A stretch of 64,000 nt of DNA from Semisulcospira habei. Its lineage: Eukaryota > Mollusca > Gastropoda > Semisulcospiridae. Location: positions 124,430,986-124,494,985 of the forward strand of contig BTPG01000005.1 in the NCBI GenBank assembly GCA_036245525.1, given 5' to 3'. The notes beneath the pieces are model-generated. The model saw only the letters and a program-made list of their open reading frames with translations, was not told the origin of the DNA and ran no database searches. Shown here in pieces: positions 1 through 10,348 of the stretch (positions within the stretch are counted from its first letter, which is position 1; each line of letters starts with the position of its first letter). The translations under genes and the position numbers were made by a program.

Positions 1-248
1 AGTTCAAAGCACTACTAAATGGAAATTTCAAAGTTCACAATAATACAATTACACAACAGAGCAGAAGACGACTGAATTTATGAACACTGAAAATCAAGAC
101 TGGAAAAGACTGGTTTTAAAGACTGCATTTAAAACTGGCACTGGACTCACTGTGTCTCAAGAATTCAGGAAGATCATTCTTGATTGATGGACCTTGGTAT
201 GAAAAAAGAAATTTTTTCTCTAAAATATATATATTTTTTTAAATACTT

Positions 249-418
249 ACCGATGACATGACTAATTGGAATGTCTACTACTTGCTCAATTTTAGCCCAA
301 GAACCCGTTGTGTTACAACACAACCCGAGAAGAACTCGGGGAACCCCCAGAGGGGCCGAGAGTTGTCTCAAGTCCCTGCCCTACCGGTTCCGGGTCAGGT
401 GGTAGACCAACCAGTCGG
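249..418. repeat. Right inverted terminal repeat of DIRS copy A
   Basis: This segment starts ACCGATGACATGACTAATTG and is an imperfect inverted copy of 12984-13152. Both arms contain the stretch CCCCCAGAGGGGCCGAGAG. The outermost end of the element, at about 209-226, is an AT-rich CTCTAAAAT-type sequence that the internal complementary region mirrors. Confidence 0.8.
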
Positions 419-465
419 AATACTTAGCTCACCAGCGGCAAGTGGGGCAGGTGGGAGGGTCCTCC

Positions 466-551
466 GAGTCATGTCATCGGTAAGTATTTAAAAAAAAAAA
501 AAATTTTAGAGAAAAATTAATTTGTTTCCTCAGAAATATTACTGATGACAT
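466..551. repeat. Internal complementary region of copy A, split by an RTE insertion
   Basis: The sequence TTTTAGAGAAAAATTAATTT followed by GTTTCCTC matches the two outer ends of the element joined back to back. That is the hallmark of the DIRS internal complementary region, thought to template the circle junction. It resumes at 2180 after the RTE-type insertion. Confidence 0.75.
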
Positions 552-2179
552 ACTTACTTACGCCTGTCACCCCTACCCGGGTATAGGCCGTCGACGAGAG
601 ACCTCCAGCAACTCCTGTCCTGTGCTTCTCCTTCGATTCTACTCCAGGTGGTTCCCAGTCTCTTGATGTCTGCTTGGAGGTCTCGACGCCAGGAGTTTCT
701 CGGCCTACCTCTTTTCCTCTTTCCCTGGGGGTTCCATGACAATGCCTGCCTAGTGATACTGGAAGCTGGCTTTCTCAGACTGTGACCGATCCATCCCCAT
801 CTTCTTCGCCCAATTTCATTCTCTGCTGTTATCTGCTCTGTTTTCTCCCAGAGTCTGACGTTGCTGATCTTCTCTGGCCAGTGGATTTTCAAAATTCTTC
901 TAAGGCAACTGTTCATGAAGGTCTGTACTCTGTTGACTGTGGTTTTTGTCAATCTCCATGTCTCTGCTCCATATAGGAGAACTGCTTTTACATTGGAGTT
1001 GAAAATCCGGACTTTGGTGTGTTGTGACAGCTCTCTGGAACTCCACACTTTTTTCAACTGGAGAAAGGCTGCTCTGGCTTTACCGATTCGTGCTCTGACA
1101 TCAGCATCAGTGCCGCCTTTTTTGTCTATGATGCTCCCGAGATAGGTGAAGGACTCCACCTCCTCCAACGGGGTGCCAGCAAGCAAGACTGGTTCTTCCC
1201 TGGTTGCGTTCAGCCTCATTGTCTTTGTTTTCTGTTTGTGAATGGTGAGGCCCACTTGGGACGAGATGTCAGCAAGCCTCGTGGTCTTGTCCTGCATTTG
1301 TTGATGAGTGTGGGACAGTAATGCCAAGTCGTCTGCAAAATCGAGGTCGTCAAGCTGTGTCCACAGTGTCCACTGTATTCCACTTCGTCTGTGCTCTGTG
1401 GTCATCTTCATGACCCAGTCTATGGCCAGTAGGAAGAGGAACGGAGACAGCAGACACCCTTGCCTGACACCAGTTCTGACCTGGAGCTCTCTGGTGAACT
1501 GCCCTTCGCGGATCACGCGACATGTCATGCCATCATAGCTGCTCTTGATCAGGCGGACGAGCTTTGTGGGTACACCGTAGTGTCGTAGGAGTTTCCACAG
1601 AGTCTCTCGGTCCACGCTGTCAAATGCTTTCTCATAATCCACAAAGTTGACGTACAGCGGGGAGCTCCACTCCAGAGACTGTTCCACGATGATGCGGAGA
1701 GTGGCGATCTGGTCTGTACATGATCGGTTCTTCCTGAATCCTGCTTGCTGGTCTCTCAGCTGGGGGTCAACAGAGCTCTTCATTCTCTCTAGGATGATCC
1801 TGTTGAAGATCTTTCCTGGTACTGACAGCAAGGTGATTCCTCTGTAGTTGGAACACTTGCTGAGGTCGCCTTTCTTGGGAAGCTTGATTAGGTACCCCTC
1901 CTTCCAGTCAGCTGGCATCACCTCCTCTTCCCAGATCTTTCCAAACAGTGGGTACAGCATCTCAACTGTTGTCTCTAGGTCTGCTTTCAGAGACTCCGCT
2001 GGGATGCCATCTGGCCCTGCTGCTTTGCCATTCTTCAAAAATGCCACTGCTTTTCTGATCTCTTCCCGGCTGGGTCTGTCACAGCTGATGGGTAGGTCGG
2101 TCTCTGCCGGCTGGATGTCGGGGGGGTCGGGTGGGCTAGGTCTGTTCAGTAACTCTTCAAAATACTCGGCCCATCTGTC
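552..2179 (-). mobile_element. RTE-type LINE, 5'-truncated copy 1
   Basis: The 3' end on the - strand carries a short GTAA-type tail (ACTTACTTAC read on +), typical of RTE-clade elements, which have little 3' UTR. The element is truncated inside the ORF and flanked by an 11-bp direct repeat ACTGATGACAT at 541-551 and 2180-2190. It is inserted in the internal complementary region of DIRS copy A. Its close relative is at 9191-12457. Confidence 0.9.
554..2178 (-). CDS. RTE-type reverse transcriptase (5'-truncated ORF)
   Basis: An uninterrupted frame of about 540 codons covers the whole reverse transcriptase. It has a GRxAGPDG-like entry motif, the motif-A region YEKAFDSVD, the RQGCLLSPFLF motif, the catalytic FADDLALLS and the C-terminal thumb with GRRRWGWIGH and GRPRNSW. 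The endonuclease half is missing through 5' truncation. The open frame reads on past the element for about 24 codons into DIRS sequence (to 2248), which is chance read-through. The absence of stops suggests recent insertion. It is often annotated in animals as craniofacial-development-protein-like or generic reverse transcriptase; it is not a host gene. Confidence 0.88.
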
Positions 2180-2312
2180 ACTGATGACATGACTAACTGG
2201 AAGAATTGCGAGAAGGAGGAGGGTGCCGCGCCCAAAACACCCCCGCATAAGGGCTATGTTCAGAGCCGTCCTCCCTGCCGCAAACTTCCGACAATTTTAG
2301 CTAAGAGCGTAC

Positions 2313-3470
2313 CTACGGCGCCTGTGGCCCTGGGAGGGAGTGTTGCGCCTCGGTGATGTCTCCCACCAGTGTTAGGTTGTCTCGCTGGCCTGCTAGATCC
2401 CTGAGGTAGAAGCGGGCAAAGGTCGATTCTGCCCTCCAGCCCACGGCTGCCACGATGTCTTTGACAGCACAGTTCTGGTCGAATGCAACGCTCGTGGCCA
2501 TGGCTCGTACCTCGTGTGCGCATATCTTAAGCCTCTTTGCCCCCTGCGGGGAGAGGTCCTGGTAGGCGGATCGTATGACCCAGCATAGCCAGGAAGATAT
2601 CATCTGGGCTGATATGTCAGTTCTGCCTGGGTTCAACGGTAGAAAGAGGTGTGAGCATCCTCTCCGGATGGCTTTGTATCGGCGTAGGTAAACACGAATG
2701 GCACGCACAGGATCTTGTTGCCTGGTCTCCCGTGGAAAGTTCACATTTCTCAGCGGCCGTAAGGTAACCACCTGTGGCGCGGTCAGAGGAGACCTGGTCT
2801 TTGCAAGGAAGGCAGGGTCCGTGAGGAGCTGCACGAAACCATCCGTTCTGAACTGTAGGCAGGCAGGGCGCGCTGACAGCGCGTGTAGCTTGCTAACTCG
2901 GCCCGCGGTGGCAAGGGCCAACAGGAAGCATGTCTTATGAGTCATATCTGTGAAGCGGGCCAAGGGCAGCAGTTCGAACCTGGCAGTTAAGCCACGTCAG
3001 TACCCAGCGTAGGTCCCATCGAAGAATGAGCGAGCGGGGAACTGGTCACTGAAGCCCGAAGTGAGTCATAAGGTCGGCGAGGTCTTTGCAGTCGCTGGGA
3101 TCTGGGCGGGTGAGGTGCCGGTATGTGTCGGCAATCATGGACAGGTACCCCCTGATGGTGATAGGGGCCAACCCCGGATCTCCAAAGAGCCAGAAGAAGA
3201 AGTCCGCTAGCTGGGGATTCATCAGTTCGGTGGGGGAGAGGCGCTGGTCGTCGCACAAAGCATGGTGCTCGGTGTAGGCAGCAGCAGGGGGGTGGGGGGG
3301 GGCCGTGGCAAGGCTGAGGAGGTCGGTGGTCCAAGACCGGTTCCAGGAGAACAGGGCGACCAACAAGACAACCGCATTGCATCCTCGAAGCTTGATGAGG
3401 ACTTTGGGAACGAGAACCGTCGGGGGGTAAGCATACGCGATGAGATCGTCCCAGGGAATGGAGAGCGCAC
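2313..3470 (-). pseudogene. Tyrosine recombinase of DIRS copy A (broken)
   Basis: The C-terminal catalytic half is open from 2963 to 2313. It holds GRVSKL (first catalytic Arg region), AHEVRAMATS (His/Arg box) and ARFYLRDLAG with the presumptive nucleophilic Tyr. The N-terminal core-binding half, with LADFFFWLFGDPGLAPITIR, is in another frame (about 2987-3366), so at least one frameshift separates the halves. A foldback transposon interrupts the junction with the RNase H region at 3470. The enzyme family would integrate the circular DNA intermediate; this copy cannot make a full protein. Confidence 0.8.
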
Positions 3471-5177
3471 GGCTTTACAAGCCAGTGCTGGTGCTTAACA
3501 CTTCGTTTGCTTCCATCTGCCAGAGAGCCAAGGCGCAGCGAGGTCAAATTCCACACTTGCACGCTCATTCTATTTATATCGCACTTGCAACTGTGCAGTA
3601 CAAGGCGTGCCAGTGCACTGCCGCTATAACGACTGCATACTGGTTTGTATTCATAACACATCTCTGCCTAAAGTGACTGTTGTGAAAGCAACATCGTTCA
3701 AAAGTTGAAATTCTCACCTACCGAACATGACAATATTACGACTTACACTTGTGTAGCAGGTTATGGTGAAAATAAAGAGAACGAGAATTTGTTGATGTAC
3801 GATGTCGGTGTTTGTTGTGAAATTGACAAAGTTCCTACAGGCATAACACGAAGACGCCACTTTTCTCAACGAAACACACTTGCATGCATAAGGGTCAGCA
3901 TGCCTACAGTAAGTATCACTTACAGGATTTTGGTTCCATGGTGGGGGACGGAAGCAGTAGGGTGGTTAATGAAGTCACTGACAAGTCGCGTGTTCTGGCA
4001 TTTCTCGCCCTCAGTCTCGATACTCCACAGACTGCTATTGCCATTCCGAAATCCGATTAGTCCGTCACAGGTCACAATATTCAAGTGTTTTTAAACATAC
4101 CTTGAGGTTTAACACATTTTCTGACACACTAGACATAAGAACCAGATACTGAGTTTCTGTTCACAGATACACAAGACCGACGCCGTCTATGTGATAATTT
4201 TTCGCGTTGTCTCCTCGGACACACGTGTTTCAGTCGAGTCTATCCGTTTCATCTGACTATAGTAACTCCTACACATTGTTTTGGAGTACATCAAGTCTTT
4301 GTCTTCCTGGATATTAATTCCATAACACTTGTGGATTAAATGTTCATAATTGATACAAAGAAATGACTTTTTATCCGTGTATTTCTTTTGTGATCTCTCA
4401 CCACATATTCTGCACAATGCATTTACTCTCAGTGCATGGAACACACCTGTGTGTATACAGACTGTATGCGTTTCATCAGACTCCATCATGAGCAAAAGTT
4501 AAATCAAAAGTACATGTACAAGGTTCACTGTTAGTGTTACACTATTTCCCGAGAAAGAAACGAGACTATCTCCTCAATAGTATACGTGTAACTAAGCTAT
4601 CACTTTCCCCGATTCCGCCGGGAGTGTACTAAGGCACGCGCCTAGTACTTGTCTGTCGACACTTGTCAGTGACCTCATTAACCGCCCTCCTGCATCCATT
4701 CCCCACCATGGAACCAAAATCTGGTGAGTGATACTTACTGTAGGCATGCTGACCCTTATGCATGCGTGTGTTTCGTTGGGAAAAGTGGCGTCTTCATGTT
4801 TATGCCTGTGGGAACTTTGTCAATTTCACAACAAATTCTCGTTCTCGTACATCAACAAATTCTCATTCTCTTTATTTTCACCATAACCTGCTACACAAGT
4901 GTAAGTCGTAATGTTGTCATGTTTGGTATCGGTGTGTAGGTGAGAATTTCAACTTCTGAACGATGTTGCTTCCACAAAAGTCACTTTAGGCAGAGATGTG
5001 TTATGAATACAAACCAGTAGGTAGTTGTTACAGCGGCAGAGCGCCGGCACGCCTCGTACTGCACAGTTGCAAGTGCGATATAAATAGAATGAGCGCGCGA
5101 GCGTGGAATTTGACCTCGCTGCGCCTAGGCTCTCTGGCAGCTGAAAGCGAACTAAGTGTCAGCTATGGTAAAGGCGT
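3470..5177. mobile_element. Foldback DNA transposon with about 520-bp inverted repeats
   Basis: The left arm (about 3470-3992) and right arm (about 4660-5177) are imperfect inverted copies. The ends read GGCTTTAC and, inverted, CGCCTTTACC; both arms carry CTGCCAGAGAGCC and AATTCTCACCTA-type blocks. The flanks share GAGCGCA at 3463-3469 and 5178-5184, consistent with a 7-8 bp target duplication in the DIRS sequence. The central 670 bp has no convincing transposase. The open frames in the arms are the same sequence seen twice and are not genes. It is probably non-autonomous, hAT- or Mutator-sized by its duplication, but unclassified. Confidence 0.75.
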
Positions 5178-6660
5178 GAGCGCATCGACTGCCCAGGCAA
5201 GGGGGTATGGGATCGGGGAGATGAAGAGGGGAAGCTGGTGATTCCACCTTGTGGCGAAAAGGTCGATCATAGGCGTCTCCCAATGAGCGCAGATCATCCA
5301 AAAGATGTCCCTGCGGAGCGTCCATTCCGTGTGCAGTAACTGGCCGCGCCGGGAGAGAGAGTCGGCCAAAACGTTCAGGTGTTCTGGAATGTGTCAGGCT
5401 CGGAGAGAAATGCTGCGGTCCTCGCACCAGCGCATCAGACGGCAGAGGAGCATGCACAGGTTGGAGGAGCGCGTTCCGCCCTGCTTCTGAATGTAGGACA
5501 CCACCGCCGTGTTGTCCAAGAGGACGAGTAGCTCCTGGTGACAGAGGTGAGCTTCCTATGCCGTCTCCAACCAGTTGATGTGTTTGTCCGCCAGGTCTGG
5601 AGGCCAGGGGCCAGATGTCGTGAGGAACCGCGGTAGTAGGTGGGCACCCCACCCGGAGAGGCTTGCATCAACACAGAGGGAGAGCTGAGGGGGCGGAGAG
5701 GCCAGGGGGACTCCCGAAGCGAGGCAGGAAGTGTCCATCCAACGCCAAAGATGGGGACGCAGCATTTGAGTCACTGGAACCAGGGCAGCTATGTCGCCGG
5801 AGGACGGACGCCAATGGAGCAGGAGATGCAGCTGTAGCGGCCGGGAGTAAAGACAACCTAGGGGGAGGAGATCCGCCGCAGCATTCATTAAGCCGAGAAG
5901 CTGAAGCCACACTCTGGCGAGGGCCGCATCCTCCTGGGCTTAACCTGCCGGCTAGGGTGGCAATCTTCTGGATCTGAGGCTCTGGTGAACGTACTCGGTT
6001 GAGGTCGGTTGCAAATTCCATGCCCAGATGGACAAAACGGCGTGAGGGAGTAAGGTCCGACTTGCTGGCGTTGACCTGGAAGCCCAACAGCAATAACAGA
6101 CGAAGCAGTGCATCCCTGTCCGTCGCCAGGTCGGCCTCCGACTGGTTGCATAGGAGGAGGTCGTCTAAGTAGTTCGAAGTCGGACTGGTAGACAACTGTC
6201 GGGCCTTGGCAACTACGGCGTCCATGATGCGGGTGAACACCCAAGGGGTGACGTTGAGACCGAACGGGAGGGCCCGAAACTGGTAGACCACACCGTCGAC
6301 TGCAAAATGGAGGTACCTCCTGGAGGCCGGGTGCATCGGGACGTGGAGATACGCATCGGACAGGTCCAGGCTGACCGCGAAGACTCCGGGCTGCATGGCG
6401 GTCCTCAGGGCCCTGGCGGTCTCCATACAAAAGGTCGGAGCCATGATATACTTGTTCAGAGCCGAGAGATCGATGACGGGTCGCCACTTTCCGCCCGGGT
6501 TTGGCACAATGAAGAGGTGGCTGTAGAAGGCTGGGGAGTCGGGGCGACGAACTACCTCCGTGGTGGCCTTCTACAGAAGAGAGGCGATCTCTCCGTGCAG
6601 GGCGGAGGCCTTGAGCTGGTCGCTCGGCATCTCGGTCCAGAGAGGGGAGCATCGTAGCAG
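5163..6660 (-). pseudogene. Reverse transcriptase/RNase H of DIRS copy A
   Basis: The reverse transcriptase (6507-5900) has KWRPVIDLSALNKYI, motif A SLDLSDAYLHVPMHP, LPFGLN and the active-site box SNYLDDLLL. A frameshift near 5900 moves the reading to the frame with PQLSLCVDASLSGWGAHLLP (RNase H start), and another to the frame with LADSLSRRGQLLHTEW and DLFATRWNHQLPLF. A stop separates it from the upstream gag at about 6571. All three frames are needed, so it is a pseudogene. Catalytic residues are otherwise kept. Confidence 0.85.
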
Positions 6661-8621
6661 CGGAGGCGAGCGAAAAGAAATCCGGAGCCCATCGGCGATG
6701 GTGGAGCATATCCAGGGGTCGTCGGGAAACAGCGAGTGCCACGTCTCGCTGTAGAGGGCTAGCCTCCCGCTGACAGGAGACCCCAGAGCGGTTGGCGGGG
6801 GCTGAGGAGGGCAGAAGTCAGGGGGCCCGCCTGCGCCCAGGGTGGCGGGGCCAGGGGACCGAACAGGTCTGGACCGGCCGAAGGCGGGGGTCGGCTGGGG
6901 GGCCAGAGAGCATGCGGGAGCGAAAGCCGAGGAGGGTCTTGACGTCCGCGACCCACGGCCTTGCAGGCAGCCTGAAAGCGCGGGGGAGGGGGGGGGGGCA
7001 GTGTTGCGAGGCCAGCGGTCGGAGTTGGCGTCCTTCACCGACTTCCACGAGTCGCCGAAGAGGAGTGGACCTCCAAGGGGGGCGCGATGCAGCTGAGTAT
7101 GCGTATCGGGGGACATACCATGGCAGGCTTGAAACAAGGAATCCTGACGCATCAGGTCGCAATTGGCGGTAGCTGCCATGGCGTTGACCGAAGAATCGTA
7201 CACCGCCCGGTTGGCCACTTCCGCGAGAGCGAGGAGGTCTCCTAGGAGGGTCGTGACCGAGGGATGCCAGGCGTCCTCTATGCGGCGAACGAAGGCTTGG
7301 GTCAGGAGCTCCAGGAATCCCGAAGAGGCCAACGTGTTACAGACGAGGGTCGCAGTCCTATCCAAGCCGCGGGGGAAGGAACGCTTCAGCTGAGCGGGGC
7401 CTCCCGCTTGCGCCAAGGTCGGAGGGTCCAACGGAGGGAGAGAGGAGGAAACCGACTAGCAATGGCCTGCGTACCAGTCATGGCAAAAGGTGATGTCAAG
7501 TCTGGCCGGCCATCTACGGTCCAAGAAGTAATCGGAGTCGCGGGCGGTGGCTTGTTGGAGGAGGTTGGAGAAAGCATCTCGCAGGTCCTTGAAGCCGGGT
7601 GGCTGGGGGAGGGACTTCTTCACCTGACGGCCCGCGTTGACGAGAGCGGAGACCTTCCTCTTGGGAGGGGGGGGGGGGGGGGCGGGGGGCAGGCGTCCGC
7701 AGGCAGGGCTGCTGCGATGAGCCAAGCGGCTTCGTCGAGGGCCAGCAGCGTCTCCGTGTGAGAAGCCGACGGTAGCCTAGGGGAGTCCGGGTCATTGCAG
7801 GGCGAAGGTGAGCAGCTGTCGACGTCGCCCAGGGTGGAGAGGGAGTCCTCAGGAAGCAAACTCAGGGCCTCATCGTCCTTGGGGCGGGAGGGTGGGTGGG
7901 TAGAGACCACAGTAGCAGGGGCCCGACGTGAAGGCAAACGGTTATCCTGCGGCGAACAGCTATCCAGCGGCAAGCCGTGCCACCGGCGAGGTGGCGGTGA
8001 ATGAAGCGAGGAGCGGCGAGGCGATGGGGGACTGTTGCGCGGCGGCCGTCTGTCATGGGGGGAGCGACTGCGATGCCAGGAGCGAGGTTGACGATCCCGC
8101 ACAGGCGAGCTCCTAGCGGGGCGCCTCCGGAGCGAAGTCGACGGGTGTAGAGAGTGGCGAGGCAAGGGAACAGAACGCCGGGAAGGAGTGTAAAACGAAG
8201 CGGAGCGCGATGAGGACGAGGAGGGTTGAGGGTTGCGTCCGCCGTCGCGGTGCGTGGTCCTGTCCTTCCAAGGGCGCTCGGATAAGCGAGAGTGTCTGAA
8301 GCCGGTGGCGGAACGGGAGGAGTCCGGTCCGTGACTGGTCTTCGAACGTTGGGACACAAGTCTCTGCTGGCCGGGCTCAAAGAGACGGGCGCTCTGCCGG
8401 CTATTAGACCCCTCGTAGGAGTCAGCGGGCTTTTCGAGGAGAGACATACCAGGACTGCCAGTTGATAAGGTATGGCGCGAATCGCGACGCTGCAGGCCGG
8501 GCTCATTGAGGCGGGCACTCTGCCGGCTATTTGACCTCTCGTAAGAGTTAGCGGGCTTGGCAGTGGGTGGAGTCCTGTGGTACGCACCAAGCGTGTGTGT
8601 CCGACGTGTTGTCCGTTCCAA
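6571..8621 (-). pseudogene. Gag-like region of DIRS copy A (Ser/Arg-rich plus conserved domain)
   Basis: From 8621 to about 7620 the frame is rich in Ser, Arg and Pro, ending in an acidic DDEALSLLPEDSLSTLGDVD block found in the other copies. A proline run encoded by a G/C homopolymer (about 7669-7690) causes a frame change. The conserved part reads FLDRRWPARLDITF, then GLDRTATLV, EDAWHPSV, NAMAATANCDLM and LHRAPLGGPLLFGDSW, followed by SGRLALYSETWHSLF leading into the reverse transcriptase. No known domain is recognised. The role of a nucleocapsid-like protein is inferred from position. Confidence 0.7.
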
Positions 8622-8699
8622 AAGGCCGGGTCAGAATCGTGCGGTCACTTCTCTGGAAGTGGAGGAGGGTGGCAAGGGAGCCGGTCGGTCGCCAGCTGG

Positions 8700-8860
8700 C
8701 ATCGGGTGCTTGCGCTGGTAGAAACTCCAGAGGTGGGACCACCGTAGCTCGGACCAGGACAAGCAGATATCACAGGAGTGGTCAGAGGACCAGCCAGCAC
8801 AGGGTAGGCAGACCGCATGGTTATCCATCGGCCACTGGAAGTCACCGCACCAGGAGCATG
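8700..8860 (-). pseudogene. Cys-rich module of DIRS copy A
   Basis: On the - strand the frame contains CSWCGDFQWPMDNHAVCLPC followed by spaced CDIC and W residues (LRWSHLWSFYQRKHP). The same pattern CxxCGDFQWxxDxHxVCLPCxGC recurs in copies B and E and degenerately in C and D. Paired cysteines suggest a small zinc-binding fold. It comes before the Ser/Arg-rich gag. Function unknown. Confidence 0.65.
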
Positions 8861-8984
8861 TAAGCACATGGGAGCTGCAACACATATCAGGCATGCTAGG
8901 CGACCAAGCGTGGGCACCTGAGAGTACCATACGAGCGCAAAAGGTGCCCCTGGCCGAATCAGCTGCAACACATGTCCGACACAA

Positions 8985-9190
8985 CATGCTAACGGCGAGG
9001 GCACAAGGGGCCCCGCCAAGCTAAGACGAGCGTCGAGCGCACAATGGTACAATAAAGTACAAGCGAAACGAAGTGCCTCTGAATGCTGCTGGTGACAACC
9101 AAACGCTAATGGCGAGGGCACGAGGGGCCCCGCCAAGCTAAGACGAGCATCGGGCGCACAATGGTACAATAAAGTACAAGCGAAACGAAG
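8985..9190. repeat. About 115-bp tandem leader repeats of copy A
   Basis: Two units start GCTAACGGCGAGGGCAC and GCTAATGGCGAGGGCAC and end GCGAAACGAAGTGCC. A third unit lies at about 12498-12592, on the other side of the RTE-type insertion, so the array originally had at least three units. It lies in the 5' leader of the DIRS element. Confidence 0.75.
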
Positions 9191-9550
9191 TGCCCTCGTG
9201 CTGGGACCATATGGCGTTGAGGCGCGTCCCCTGGGTGGTGGATAGGGGGTCCCTCGCGAGAGGGGTGCACCGAATGAAATAAGGTGCCGTGAACCAACAT
9301 GGTCTAAGGGAAGGTGACCCCGACAGAAAACCCCTGGTCCTCCTAGTAAGGGGGTTGGGCGTGGGGGTAGCTTCCCCACCCTACAAAAAAGGAAATAGCT
9401 ACAAAAACGCCGACGAAAAGACAAACAGTAATTCCTTTCCTGGAGGAGGAAGGTTCCTCTACCAGAAGATTTATGATGTCCTGTGGTGAAAGCCGGAAGT
9501 CTTCGGAAGCCACAGGACCGAGCCGCCTCTCTCTATCCAGGAACACAACC

Positions 9551-10144
9551 ATGGACACATGGAACGTCAAGACCATGTACCAGAGCGGCAAGGCCGCCCA
9601 GATAGCAGCGGAAATGCAAAAGTACAACCTTTCCCTGCTAGGTATCAGTGAAGCCAGATGGACGCAGTCTGGCCAGAAAAGGCTGTTAAGTGGGGAGATG
9701 ATTCTGTATTCAGGTCATGAAGAGGAGAATGCCCCCCATACAGAAGGAGTAGCATTCATGCTGTCACCAGTGGCACAGAGAGCGCTGATGGGCTGGGAAC
9801 CTCTTGGGCCAAGAATTATCACAGCAGCCTTTAGAACCAAGAAAAAGCTCAAGCTGAACGTCATCCAGTGTTATGCGCCCACTAATGACAGTGACGAGGA
9901 AGAGAAACAAGAGTTCTACGACCGACTCCAGAGTGCCGTGGACAAATGTGCGGAGCGAGACATCACCATCGTCATGGGCGATTTTAATGCCAAAATAGGG
10001 GAGAACAACACCGGATACGAAGAGGTGATGGGGAGACAGGGACTATGGGAGATGAGTGAGAACGGGGAGAGGTTTGTAGACTTTTGTGCTCTAAACAGAC
10101 TTGTCATTGGAGGCAGCATCTTCCCACAACGTGGTCTCACCTGA
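9551..10144 (+). CDS. RTE-type endonuclease domain
   Basis: This is the start of an exonuclease/endonuclease/phosphatase fold. It contains MDTWNVKTMYQSGK, LLGISEARWTQSG (catalytic Glu region), YAPTND and ITIVMGDFNAKIG (Asp/Asn motif). The frame stops at 10144. The SDHH-like end of the domain continues in another frame near 10235-10262, so the domain is split by a frameshift. In the intact family it nicks target DNA for target-primed reverse transcription. The open frame begins at 9473; I take the ATG at 9551 as the likelier start of conserved sequence. Confidence 0.8.
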   Translation: MDTWNVKTMYQSGKAAQIAAEMQKYNLSLLGISEARWTQSGQKRLLSGEMILYSGHEEENAPHTEGVAFMLSPVAQRALMGWEPLGPRIITAAFRTKKKLKLNVIQCYAPTNDSDEEEKQEFYDRLQSAVDKCAERDITIVMGDFNAKIGENNTGYEEVMGRQGLWEMSENGERFVDFCALNRLVIGGSIFPQRGLT

Positions 10145-10348
10145 CCATACTACAGAGAACCAAATAGACCATATCTGCATTAGCACGAAATTTAGAAGAT
10201 CCCTTCAAGATGTTCGAGTGAGGAGGGAGCAGATATTGCCTCAGACCACCATCTGCTCACCTTAAGAATAAAGCTCAAGCTAAAGAAAAGCCGCACAGAG
10301 ACAACAAGAAGACAGCGCTATAATGTAGGCCTCCTGAGAGAGACTGGA

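Noticed and set aside
1..208. Possible exon at the left edge
   Set aside because: No splice-bounded conserved frame; AT-rich sequence outside copy A with nothing recognisable.
2987..3661. Open frame on the - strand starting MCYEYKPV, with a near-identical one at 4996-5241 on +
   Set aside because: Both are the same inverted arm of the foldback transposon read outward; no domain and no independent support.
7620..8621. Long Arg/Ser frame on the - strand as a host splicing factor
   Set aside because: It lies between the Cys-rich module and conserved gag of copy A and is shared with copy E, so it belongs to the retroelement.
9473..10144. Endonuclease frame as a host craniofacial-development-type protein
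   Set aside because: The domain, the adjoining reverse transcriptase, the GTAA tail and flanking duplication show a LINE.
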